Assembly: GCA_021824055.1 (NCBI GenBank)
Contig: JAKALV010000004.1
Location: forward strand, 1-30,915
Reading direction: 5' to 3'
Origin: Acidobacteriota bacterium
GTDB lineage: Bacteria; Acidobacteriota; Vicinamibacteria; Vicinamibacterales; SCN-69-37
Length of the DNA stretch: 30,915 bases
Below, one piece after another: positions 21,775 through 29,189 of the stretch. Within the stretch, counting starts at the first letter, position 1. Every line of letters begins with the position of its first letter. Below the pieces are notes generated by a model that had not been told where the DNA came from, searched no databases, and saw only the letters and a program-made list of their open reading frames with translations. The position numbers and the translations under genes were made by a program.

Positions 21775-22470
21775 CTACGAGCGATTGGCGGGCGATTCGG
21801 CCAGGGCGGCCAGGCGGTCCGGCGACAGCACCGTGATGCGCCGGCGCCGCGACGCGATGAGTCCATCGGTTTCCCATCGCGCGAGCAGCCGGCTGACCGT
21901 GAACAACGTGGTGCCGACCAGCCCCGCCAGCTCGTCACGGGTCACCGGGTGCGCGATGTCCACGCCGTGCGGCGTGGGCACGCCGCCATGCGCGGCCAGC
22001 CGGACCAGCGCGCGCGCCACCCGTTGCTCGACCCGATCCGACGTGACTTCCTGCACGCGCGTGAGCGCGTCGCTCAGGTGGCGGCTGATCTGCGAGACGA
22101 TGTTGGTGCGCAGGCGCGGGTGCGCCGACATCAATTCTTCCAGCACCGCGCGCGACCAGCCCAGCGTGCGCGTCGGTTCGGCGGCCGTGGCCGTGAGCGG
22201 GTACGTGGCGTCACCCACGGCCACCACGCCGCCGAACGGTTCGCCGGGGCCCACAAAGCGCAACACGATCTCGTTGCCGTCGAGGCTCACGCGGCTCAGC
22301 TTCAGGTGTCCGAGCTGCACCACGTGAAACGTCCGCGCCGGCTCGCCTTCCCGCGCCAGCACGTCGCGCGCCTTCAGCACGTGCGGCCGGGCGGCCGACA
22401 GGATCGCCAGCCGCGCGCGATCGTCGAGTCCGGCGAAGATCGGACTGGCATCCTGAATCATTTGTTCCAT
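21775..22470 (-). CDS. Crp/Fnr-family transcriptional regulator without cysteines (Dnr/NnrR-like)
   Basis: The 231-residue protein has an N-terminal cyclic-nucleotide-binding-type beta-roll (about 10-115), a long dimer helix (118-145) and a C-terminal winged helix. The recognition helix GTTLFTVSRLLARWE (186-200) keeps S193 and R194 of the family. The Glu that FNR/CRP use to read the box is Phe190 here. There are no cysteines at all, so it cannot be an [4Fe-4S] FNR-type O2 sensor; NO or heme sensing as in Dnr is possible. The frame opens earlier, at 22545, but the ATG at 22470 begins the conserved fold. It lies between the NnrS-like gene, which has a palindromic box upstream, and the divergent nitrate operon, so it probably controls both. 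Confidence 0.85.
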   Translation of the reverse strand: MEQMIQDASPIFAGLDDRARLAILSAARPHVLKARDVLAREGEPARTFHVVQLGHLKLSRVSLDGNEIVLRFVGPGEPFGGVVAVGDATYPLTATAAEPTRTLGWSRAVLEELMSAHPRLRTNIVSQISRHLSDALTRVQEVTSDRVEQRVARALVRLAAHGGVPTPHGVDIAHPVTRDELAGLVGTTLFTVSRLLARWETDGLIASRRRRITVLSPDRLAALAESPANRS

Positions 22471-22520
22471 GTTAGCGAATTCGCCGGCGCGGGCCGGGAT
22501 AACATGGACCCGGGAAATCA

Positions 22521-24743
22521 ATGACGCCACCGGATCGCTCGGCACACCCGGGTCTTCAACTCGGACTGGCCACTGTTTCGTTTGCCGTGTGCTTTACGGC
22601 GTGGGGCCTGATCAGCGCGTTCGCGCCGAGGTTCCGCGAACTCTTTCACCTCACGGCATCCGAAACCGCGTTGCTCGTGGCCGTGCCCGTGCTCCTCGGA
22701 TCGCTCGCGCGCCTGCCGATGGGCATTCTGGCCGACCGGTTTGGCGGCCGCGCCGTGTTTGCCCTGCTGGCGCTCGTCGTGGCTGTGCCGGTGGCGATCG
22801 TGCCGTCGGTTGACAGTTACCGATCACTGCTCGTGGTCGGATTCTTTCTGGGGCTGGCCGGCTCGTCGTTTGCCGTCGGCGTCGGATTCGCGTCGCCGTG
22901 GTTTCCGCCGGCGCGCCAGGGCAGCGCGTTGGGCGTGTACGGCATGGGCAACATCGGCCAGTCGGTGGCGGTGTTCCTGGGGCCCGTGCTCGCGCTGTCG
23001 ATCGGGTGGCCGAGTGTCTTCCGCGCCAGCGCGGCGCTGCTGGTGGTCTGGGCCGTGACGTTCGCGGTGTTTGCGCGCAACGCGCCGAGCCGCCCCGCGC
23101 CCAAGACATTCGCCGCGATGTTCGCCGTGCTCACGACGAAGCGCCTGAGCTGGGTGCTGTCGGCGTTCTACTTCCTCACGTTCGGCGGTTTCGTGGCGTT
23201 CTCGATCTACCTGCCGACGTTGTTGAAGGATCAGTTCGGATTGACGCCGGCCGACGCGGGATTCCGCACGGCGGGCTTTGTCGTGCTGGCCACGCTCTGC
23301 CGGCCTGCGGGCGGCTGGCTGGCGGATCGCATCGGCGGCGCGCGGGTGTTGAACGGCGTGTTCCTGGGTGTCATTCCGTTCGCGCTGCTGATGGCGTGGC
23401 CGTCGATGTTGCCGTTCACCGTGGGCGCGTTGGGATGCGCGTCGCTGCTGGGTTTGGGCAACGGCGCCGTCTTCAAGCTCGTGCCCGAGTACTTTCCCCA
23501 CGAGACCGGCACGGTCACCGGCCTGGTCGGCGCGATGGGCGGTCTCGGCGGATTCTTTCCGCCGCTCCTCATCGGCGTCTTTCGCGACACGCTGGGCACG
23601 GTGTGGCCGGCCTACCTGCTGCTGGCCGCCGTGTCGTTCGCGCTGTACCGCCTGAATGCCGCGACGTTCGCGGCCGGGCAGGCGGCGCTCGACCTGGCGC
23701 TTCCGCCCGAGCTGCGCCGCCGCGCGGATCAGCTGAGATCGGGCGCGTGGGCCACGCTCGGCACGGCCGTGCTCGTGGCGCTCATTGTGGTCGGCTCGCG
23801 CAATCTCCAGAGCTTCGATCCGGCGCTGGTGATCTACACGTTCGCGGTGGTCTTCGCCACATGGGGCGTCCTCTATCACTACAACGTGTGGCTCGAGAAA
23901 CCGCCCACGCGGGTGTACTGGCAGCGCGGATGGGAACTGTTCCGTCGCGAGGGCGTGCTGCGCTCGCTGCCGCGTCTGATCGGGTTGACCGGCCGCCAGA
24001 TCGTGGCGCAGCCGTTCATCCGCCATCGGTCCACGCTGCGCTGGGTCATGCACCAGCTGCTGTTCTGGGGCTGCATGCTCGCGGTGGCCATCACGTTTCC
24101 GCTGGTGTTCGGCTGGATCTACTTCCGCACGCCGGTCGACCAGATGACGTACGTCACGTACCTGTTCGGATTTCCGGCGATGTCGTTCGGGCTGGGCACG
24201 ATCACGGCCGAATTGCTGTTTCACGGTCTCGACATCGCCGCCGTGCTCGTGCTCGGCGGCATCGCGCTGGCGCTGTGGCGGCGCTTCCGCGACGAGGGCC
24301 CGATGGCGACGCAGACGTTCATCATGGACTTCTTCCCGCTCATCCTGCTGTTTGCCATCTCGGTCACCGGCCTCGCCTTGACCGCGTCGCAATGGTGGCT
24401 CGAGGGCAAGTTCTACAGCTTTCTCGCCATTCTGCACGCGATCACAGTGGTCGCCGCGCTGCTCTATCTGCCGTTCGGCAAGTTCTTCCACATCTTTCAA
24501 CGGCCGGCCCAGCTGGGCGTGAAGCTGTACCAGCGGGCTGGCGCGGCCGACGCCGGAGCGCTGTGCGTGCGGTGCGGCACGCGATTCGCCTCGCGCATGC
24601 ACATCGACGACGTCAAGAAGGTGCTGCCGGAAATGGGATTCAACTACCGCATGGCCGATGGCGGCACATGGCAGGACCTGTGCCCGTCGTGCAAACGGCG
24701 CACGTTGTCGACGGCGCAATTGCGCATCAAGGGACTTCGCTGA
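22521..24743 (+). CDS. NarK-type nitrate transporter fused to NarI-like cytochrome b and a four-Cys knuckle
   Basis: Residues 1-385 form a 12-helix MFS transporter with the nitrate/nitrite porter signatures RLPMGILADRFGGR (64-77), GMGNIGQSVAVFLGP (141-155) and GLGNGAVFKLVP (311-322). R64 and R261 are candidate nitrate-binding arginines. Residues about 430-668 are a second membrane domain like NarI/DsrM. H639 and H657 are spaced by 18 as in NarI (H187/H205) within LHAITV...YLPFGKFFHIF, and H511 and H568 are further heme candidates, allowing two b hemes. The C-terminus (680-725) has C682-x2-C685 and C721-x2-C724, a zinc-ribbon or rubredoxin-like knuckle in the cytoplasm. It would couple nitrate entry to quinol oxidation for the reductase encoded next. 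It starts 50 nt from the divergent Crp/Fnr gene; GGGA precedes the ATG. Confidence 0.88.
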   Translation: MTPPDRSAHPGLQLGLATVSFAVCFTAWGLISAFAPRFRELFHLTASETALLVAVPVLLGSLARLPMGILADRFGGRAVFALLALVVAVPVAIVPSVDSYRSLLVVGFFLGLAGSSFAVGVGFASPWFPPARQGSALGVYGMGNIGQSVAVFLGPVLALSIGWPSVFRASAALLVVWAVTFAVFARNAPSRPAPKTFAAMFAVLTTKRLSWVLSAFYFLTFGGFVAFSIYLPTLLKDQFGLTPADAGFRTAGFVVLATLCRPAGGWLADRIGGARVLNGVFLGVIPFALLMAWPSMLPFTVGALGCASLLGLGNGAVFKLVPEYFPHETGTVTGLVGAMGGLGGFFPPLLIGVFRDTLGTVWPAYLLLAAVSFALYRLNAATFAAGQAALDLALPPELRRRADQLRSGAWATLGTAVLVALIVVGSRNLQSFDPALVIYTFAVVFATWGVLYHYNVWLEKPPTRVYWQRGWELFRREGVLRSLPRLIGLTGRQIVAQPFIRHRSTLRWVMHQLLFWGCMLAVAITFPLVFGWIYFRTPVDQMTYVTYLFGFPAMSFGLGTITAELLFHGLDIAAVLVLGGIALALWRRFRDEGPMATQTFIMDFFPLILLFAISVTGLALTASQWWLEGKFYSFLAILHAITVVAALLYLPFGKFFHIFQRPAQLGVKLYQRAGAADAGALCVRCGTRFASRMHIDDVKKVLPEMGFNYRMADGGTWQDLCPSCKRRTLSTAQLRIKGLR

Positions 24744-24744
24744 C

Positions 24745-26976
24745 ATGGCCAAACTGCCGCAATCGATCGACGCGCTGATCGACACGTACGGACCGCACCT
24801 CAACTTCACGCCGGCCGGCGGATGGCTGAACGAGGCGCAGCACGCGCCCGACACGCTCGTGAAGACGCATTGCTGTTTTTGCGGCCAGCAGTGCGGCATC
24901 CAGCTCAAGGTCCGGGACAACACCGTGATCGGCTTCGAGCCGTGGGAAGACTTCCCGTTCAACCACGGCATGTTGTGCCCCAAGGGCGTGAAGCGCTACC
25001 TGCAGGGCGGTCACCGCGATCGCTTGCTCGACCCGTTGATGCGCACGGATCAGGGGTTCGAGAAGACATCGTGGGACACCGCGCTGTCGTTCACCGCGCG
25101 CCGTCTGCGGGAACTGCAGGACCGGCACGGCAAGGACGCCGTGGCCGTGTACGGCGGCGCGTCGCTGACGACGGAGAAAGCCTACTTGATGGGCAAGTTC
25201 GCGCGGGTGGCGCTCGGCACGCGGCACATCGACTACAACGGCCGGCTGTGCATGGTGTCGGCGGGCACGGCCTACAAGCCGGCGTTCGGCGCGGACCGCA
25301 GTCCGATTCCGTGGAGCGACATCCCGAAGGCGCAGGTCCTGCTCGTCGTGGGCGCGAACGTGGCCGAGTGCGCGCCCATCACCACGAGCTACATCTGGAA
25401 GTGCCGCGATCAAGGCGGCAAGCTGATCGTGGTCGATCCGCGCATGACGCCGATCACGCGCAACGCGGATTTGTATCTGCCGGTCCGGCCCGGCACCGAT
25501 CTCGTCCTGCTGATGGGCATGCTGAACGTGATCCTCAGCGAAGGGCTCGAGGACCGCGCGTTCATCGAGGCGCACACCTCGGGCTTTGACGCGGTCGCCG
25601 CCGATGTCGCGGCCTACGACCTGCGCAGCGTGGCGGAGCACACGGGCGTGCCGCCCGAAGCGATCGAAAAGGCGGCGCGGATGTTCGCCGGCGCCGACCG
25701 CGCGATCGCGCTGCACGCCCGAGGGCTCGAGCACCACTCGAAGGGCGTGGAGAACTGCTCGGCGCTGATCAATCTCTGTCTGGCGACCGGGCATCTGGGC
25801 CACGAGGGCTCGGGCTGCGCGATGATCACCGGCCAGGGCAACGGCCAGGGCGGCCGCGAGCACGGGCAGAAGTGCGATCAACTGCCCGGACAGCGTTCGA
25901 TCAGCGACCCGGAGGGCCGCGCCCATGTGGCGAAAGTGTGGGGCATTGCGCCCGAGGAGATTCCGCAGGCCGGCTACTCCGCGGTGGAGATCATGGAAGC
26001 GATCCATCGCGGCGAGATCAAGGGGCTGCTGTCGATCTGCTTCAACCCGCTCGTGTCTCTGCCCGACGCGACCTTCACGCGCGAGGCGCTCGAGAAGCTG
26101 GAGTTCTTCGGCGTCATCGACTTTTTCCTGTCGGAAACCGCGCAGCACGCCGATGTGGTGCTCGCCGGCAGCCTGCAGGAAGAAGAGGAAGGCGTCGTGT
26201 GCAGCGCGGAGGGCCGCGTCATTCACATCCAGCAGGCGGTGACGCCCCCGGGCAACGCCCGCGTGGACAGCCGCATCATCTGCGATCTGGCGGAACATCT
26301 CGGCAAGAAGACTTTCTTTCCGTACACGCATCCGCGCGAGATCTTTGACGAGCTGCGCGAAGCGTCGCGCGGCGGCATCGCGGACTACTACGGCATTACG
26401 TACGAGCGGATCGACAGAGAGCAGGGCGTCTTCTGGCCGTGTCCGTCGGCGGACCATCCGGGAACGCCACGTCTGTTCGAGGGCGGCGTGTCCATGCATC
26501 CCGACGGCAAGTGCCGGTTCCTGCAGACGCCGTGGCGCGAAAGCGGCGATCCGGTGGACGCCGACTTTCCGATCTACCTGACGACCGGCCGCGTCGTCAG
26601 CCAGTATCTGTCCGGTACGCAGACGCGCCGGATCGGCGGCCTCGTGGAACAGTGCCCTGAACCGTTCGTCGAAATTCATCCTCGTCTTGCCGGGTCGCTG
26701 AACATCGTCCCCGGTGACTGGATTACGGTGACGACGCGGCGCACGGAGATCACACTGCAGGCGTCGATCGTCAAAACGATCCGGCCGGACACGGTGTTCA
26801 TCCCGTACCACTGGCCGGGCGGGCGCAGCGCGAACCGGCTCACCCATCGCACGCTCGATCCGCGCAGCAAGATTCCCGAGTTCAAGGTATCGGCGTGCCG
26901 GCTTGCGAAAGCGGCACGCCCGTTGAGCACGTCGAGCGCGTGGGGGTGGGGCCCCACGCGAACTAAAGAAAGTTGA
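24745..26976 (+). CDS. Molybdopterin nitrate reductase catalytic subunit (NasA/NapA type)
   Basis: The 743-residue product has an N-terminal [4Fe-4S] site C43-x2-C46-x3-C50-x27-C78 followed by CPKG, and NGRLCMVSAGTAY (166-178). C169 is at the Mo-ligand position used by Nap/Nas enzymes; NarG has Asp there. Further signatures are ECAPITTSYIW and KLIVVDPRMTPITRNADLYLP, and a C-terminal dinucleotide-binding domain with TTGRVVSQYLSGTQTRR. There is no Tat signal, so the enzyme is cytoplasmic, unlike NapA. Nitrate is the probable substrate because the upstream gene encodes a NarK-type porter, but a related formate or other oxyanion enzyme cannot be excluded. The start at 24745 is 1 nt after the porter's stop. 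About 20 residues at the end (after RLAKAARP) are unlike the family and may be an acquired tail. Confidence 0.85.
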   Translation: MAKLPQSIDALIDTYGPHLNFTPAGGWLNEAQHAPDTLVKTHCCFCGQQCGIQLKVRDNTVIGFEPWEDFPFNHGMLCPKGVKRYLQGGHRDRLLDPLMRTDQGFEKTSWDTALSFTARRLRELQDRHGKDAVAVYGGASLTTEKAYLMGKFARVALGTRHIDYNGRLCMVSAGTAYKPAFGADRSPIPWSDIPKAQVLLVVGANVAECAPITTSYIWKCRDQGGKLIVVDPRMTPITRNADLYLPVRPGTDLVLLMGMLNVILSEGLEDRAFIEAHTSGFDAVAADVAAYDLRSVAEHTGVPPEAIEKAARMFAGADRAIALHARGLEHHSKGVENCSALINLCLATGHLGHEGSGCAMITGQGNGQGGREHGQKCDQLPGQRSISDPEGRAHVAKVWGIAPEEIPQAGYSAVEIMEAIHRGEIKGLLSICFNPLVSLPDATFTREALEKLEFFGVIDFFLSETAQHADVVLAGSLQEEEEGVVCSAEGRVIHIQQAVTPPGNARVDSRIICDLAEHLGKKTFFPYTHPREIFDELREASRGGIADYYGITYERIDREQGVFWPCPSADHPGTPRLFEGGVSMHPDGKCRFLQTPWRESGDPVDADFPIYLTTGRVVSQYLSGTQTRRIGGLVEQCPEPFVEIHPRLAGSLNIVPGDWITVTTRRTEITLQASIVKTIRPDTVFIPYHWPGGRSANRLTHRTLDPRSKIPEFKVSACRLAKAARPLSTSSAWGWGPTRTKES

Positions 26977-26979
26977 CGA

Positions 26980-27564
26980 ATGTCCGAGCGTGAGTTTTAC
27001 ATCGATCCGTCGCGCTGCATCGGGTGCAAATCGTGCATGCAGGCGTGCGAGGAATGCGACACGCATCGCGGCCACTCGATGATCAACTTCGATTTCATCG
27101 ACCGGCCGGAGACGATCGCCACGGCCGCCTACGTGTGCTTTCACTGCGAGGATCCGACGTGCGCCCAGGTGTGTCCGGCCGACGCGATCAAGAAGGGCCT
27201 CGACGGCATCGTGCAGTCCGCGCTCGAGCCCCGGTGCATCGGCTGCTCCAACTGCGTTGTGGCCTGCCCCTTCGGCATTCCGAAGATGAAGGTGGCCGAA
27301 GAGCAGATGATGAAGTGCGACATGTGCTACGACCGCACGTCGGTGGGCAAGAAGCCCATGTGCGCGACGGTGTGTCCGAGCCAGGCGCTGACGTTTGCCG
27401 CCCCAGCCGACATCGCGCGTGACCGCCGCGAGACGCCGACCAACGTCTTCTATTTCGGCGAGCAGAAGGTGGTGACCAAGGTCTTCATGATGGTGCCGGA
27501 GGGTGTCGAGGCCGTGTCCGTGGATGTCGTGGACTACATGTGGGAGGAGCGCGCGTGGCTCTGA
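26980..27564 (+). CDS. Four-cluster [4Fe-4S] electron-transfer subunit
   Basis: The 194-residue protein contains sixteen cysteines arranged as four [4Fe-4S] sites. These are C13/16/19 with C132 or C23, C53/56/61/65, C86/89/92/96 and C113/116/128/132, the pattern of DmsB/NrfC/HycB-type ferredoxin subunits. C26 is extra. It has no Tat or Sec signal, so it works on the cytoplasmic side and would wire the Mo subunit to the membrane. It starts 3 nt after the reductase gene, and the Rieske gene's ribosome-binding site lies inside its 3' end. Other members pair with formate, sulfur or DMSO reductases, so the assignment to nitrate rests on the operon. Confidence 0.88.
   Translation: MSEREFYIDPSRCIGCKSCMQACEECDTHRGHSMINFDFIDRPETIATAAYVCFHCEDPTCAQVCPADAIKKGLDGIVQSALEPRCIGCSNCVVACPFGIPKMKVAEEQMMKCDMCYDRTSVGKKPMCATVCPSQALTFAAPADIARDRRETPTNVFYFGEQKVVTKVFMMVPEGVEAVSVDVVDYMWEERAWL
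27543..27549 (+). promoter_or_regulatory. Shine-Dalgarno that decides the Rieske start
   Basis: GGAGGAG lies 5 nt before the GTG at 27555. The in-frame GTG at 27540 has no such site, so 27555 is the better start. Confidence 0.6.
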
Positions 27565-28061
27565 AACCAATCACCGGCCGGGATCCGCTCTGGCGCGACG
27601 AGTTCTCGGTGTACGCGGACGACGAGAGGTTCGTCACGCGCCGGCAGTTTGCGAAGTTCCTCACGCTGACCAGCGTGGCGATGGCGGCCGGCAACGCCTG
27701 GATCCTGGCGAAGAGCTGGATGTACCGCGCGCCCGCCTACCCGCTGCGGGTCGTGGCGGCGGCCGGCGAGGTGCCGGTGGGCGGCGTGAAGCTGTTCAAT
27801 TACCCGGCCTCGACCGATCCGTGCATTCTGATCCGGACGGACCAGGACACGTACGTGGCCTACAGCCAGGTCTGCACGCACCTGTCGTGCGCGGTGTTCT
27901 ACAGCCAGGCGACGCGCCAGATCGAGTGCCCGTGCCACAAGGGCTCGTTTTCCGCCGCCGACGGATCGGTGCTGGCCGGCCCGCCGCCGCGACCGTTGCC
28001 GCGCGTCGTGCTCGAGCGGCGCGGCGACGATCTGGTGGCCACCGGCGTGGAGGTGCGGTGA
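27555..28061 (+). CDS. Rieske [2Fe-2S] protein with twin-arginine anchor
   Basis: The 168-residue product has a cytoplasmic N-terminus, then TRRQFAKFLTLTSVAMAAG (28-46), a twin-arginine motif (R29, R30) leading into one membrane helix. The Rieske cluster motifs are CTHLSC (107-112) and CPCHKGSF (125-132), with ligands C107, H109, C125 and H128. The paired cysteines C112 and C127 would form the disulfide seen in bc1-type Rieske proteins, pointing to an exported domain on the outer face of the inner membrane. That side differs from the cytoplasmic ferredoxin and Mo subunit. In halophilic archaeal nar operons a Rieske and a cytochrome b also accompany nitrate reductase, which is a useful parallel. 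It overlaps the ferredoxin gene by 10 nt and the next gene by 1 nt. Confidence 0.88.
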   Translation: MALKPITGRDPLWRDEFSVYADDERFVTRRQFAKFLTLTSVAMAAGNAWILAKSWMYRAPAYPLRVVAAAGEVPVGGVKLFNYPASTDPCILIRTDQDTYVAYSQVCTHLSCAVFYSQATRQIECPCHKGSFSAADGSVLAGPPPRPLPRVVLERRGDDLVATGVEVR

Positions 28062-28282
28062 TGATGCGCTCCCCGAATCACGGCCCGCTCGTGGCGATCG
28101 ACGGTGCGTTGGCGCTGATCGCGATCCTGCTTATCGTGCAGATGTGGCTGCTCTCGGCCACGCTCGAAGCGTTCATGTCCGGGCGGCACGCCGTGGCGCT
28201 GCCCGCGGCGCTGGTCTCGATCGGTCTCACCGGCGTGTGTGTCGCGCTGGGCGCGTTTGTGAGGAAAGTCGGGCGACGTTAG
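28061..28282 (+). CDS. Small two-helix membrane protein of the nitrate operon
   Basis: The 73-residue product consists of two hydrophobic helices (about 12-34, DGALALIAILLIVQMWLL core, and 45-66) with a short charged loop and an Arg-rich C-terminus. The ATG overlaps the Rieske stop (TGATG). GGAGG lies 7 nt upstream, so it is a real, translated gene. I do not recognise its family; small proteins like this often stabilise respiratory complexes. It is the last gene of the nitrate operon, and about 100 nt follow before the next gene. Confidence 0.8.
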   Translation: MMRSPNHGPLVAIDGALALIAILLIVQMWLLSATLEAFMSGRHAVALPAALVSIGLTGVCVALGAFVRKVGRR

Positions 28283-28382
28283 CCGGCCGATCGGCGAGCT
28301 GTGCTCGCAGCTGATCCCGGGTGTAGTATCCGTGGCGTCGTCGCATCGTCAGTGCGTCAGGGATGCAGAGAGGAGCGCAGCC

Positions 28383-29189
28383 ATGAACGACATCAAGCCT
28401 GCGCCCACCGGCAGATCGGCCAAACCCTTAGCGGTGGCTCTGGGCGCCACGTTCCTCATCACGTTTGCCGCCGAGACGTTGATCATGTTTGCGCTCGCCG
28501 ACGTGCCAGTGCATTCGCCCTGGGGCCAGGCGCTGCTCGATTCGACGCTGCTGTCTCTTGTGATCTGCCCGATCCTTTACGTCTTTGCATTTCGTCCGGT
28601 GGCCAGGCACATCGCCGAGCGCGAGCGGGTCGAGCGGGCGCTGCGCGACAACGAGGACCGGTACCGCGATCTTGTGGAGCACAGCCATGATCTGATCTGC
28701 ACCCACGATCTCGACGGCAAGGTTCTTTCGACGAATGCGACGGCCGCGCGAATCATGGGCCTTCCCAGCGAAACGGCTTCGCAGCTGAACATCGCCGATC
28801 TGCTCGCGCCTGAGGATCGGCCCTTGTTCCGCGCGTACCTGGACGAGGTTAAAGTCAACGGCCGGGCGCGCGGCGTCATGCGGGTCCGCACCGCCAGCGG
28901 CGAGATCCGATTCTGGGAATACGACAACACCCTGCGCACCGACGGCGTGGCCGCACCCGTGGTGCGTGGAATGGCGCGCGACATCACCGAACAAAAGCGG
29001 GCTGAACGGACGCTCAGATCCAGCGCGGAGCGCTTCCGCGCCCTCATCGAGCATGGTCTGGACTTCATTTCCCTTCTCTCGGTTGACGGCACGTTTGCTG
29101 TGGGAGAGTCCGGCCACCAATCGGCCCCTGGGCTACCCGCCGGACGCGTTCATCGGTCACAACATCTTCGAACTCGTGCATCCGGATGA
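28383..29189 (+). CDS. Sensor kinase N-terminal fragment (membrane helices plus PAS), ended by frameshift
   Basis: The ATG at 28383 has AGGAG 7 nt upstream. Two membrane helices (about 16-38 and 50-71) with a very short outside loop lead into a PAS domain (about 90-208). This has RYRDLVEHSHDLICTHDLDG at 93-112 and the PAC end VRGMARDITEQKRAE at 194-208. A second PAS domain begins at RFRALIEHGLDFISLLSVDGTF (217-238). After residue 238 (29096) homology stops abruptly and about 30 unrelated residues follow to the TGA. The continuation of this PAS domain is found in the +1 frame from 29098. The N-terminal fragment alone has no kinase domain. Confidence 0.75.
   Translation: MNDIKPAPTGRSAKPLAVALGATFLITFAAETLIMFALADVPVHSPWGQALLDSTLLSLVICPILYVFAFRPVARHIAERERVERALRDNEDRYRDLVEHSHDLICTHDLDGKVLSTNATAARIMGLPSETASQLNIADLLAPEDRPLFRAYLDEVKVNGRARGVMRVRTASGEIRFWEYDNTLRTDGVAAPVVRGMARDITEQKRAERTLRSSAERFRALIEHGLDFISLLSVDGTFAVGESGHQSAPGLPAGRVHRSQHLRTRASG

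Noticed and set aside
22474..22483. GCGAATTCGC palindrome between the Crp/Fnr and transporter genes
   Set aside because: Perfect but only 10 bp, and lacks TTG/CAA ends; not convincing as an FNR-type site.
20512..22524. 670-codon plus-strand frame
   Set aside because: Shadow across the NnrS-like and Crp/Fnr genes, which have clear motifs on the other strand.
22824..24983. 719-codon minus-strand frame
   Set aside because: Shadow of the transporter-cytochrome fusion, with low-complexity Arg/Gln/His content.
24727..27570. 947-codon open frame on the minus strand
   Set aside because: It is antisense to the reductase and ferredoxin genes, is rich in Arg, His and Ala, and matches no domain, as expected from high GC and biased codon use.
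28292..28304. Short hairpin CGAGC-TGT-GCTCG after the nitrate operon
   Set aside because: A 5-bp stem without a T-tract is too weak to call a terminator.
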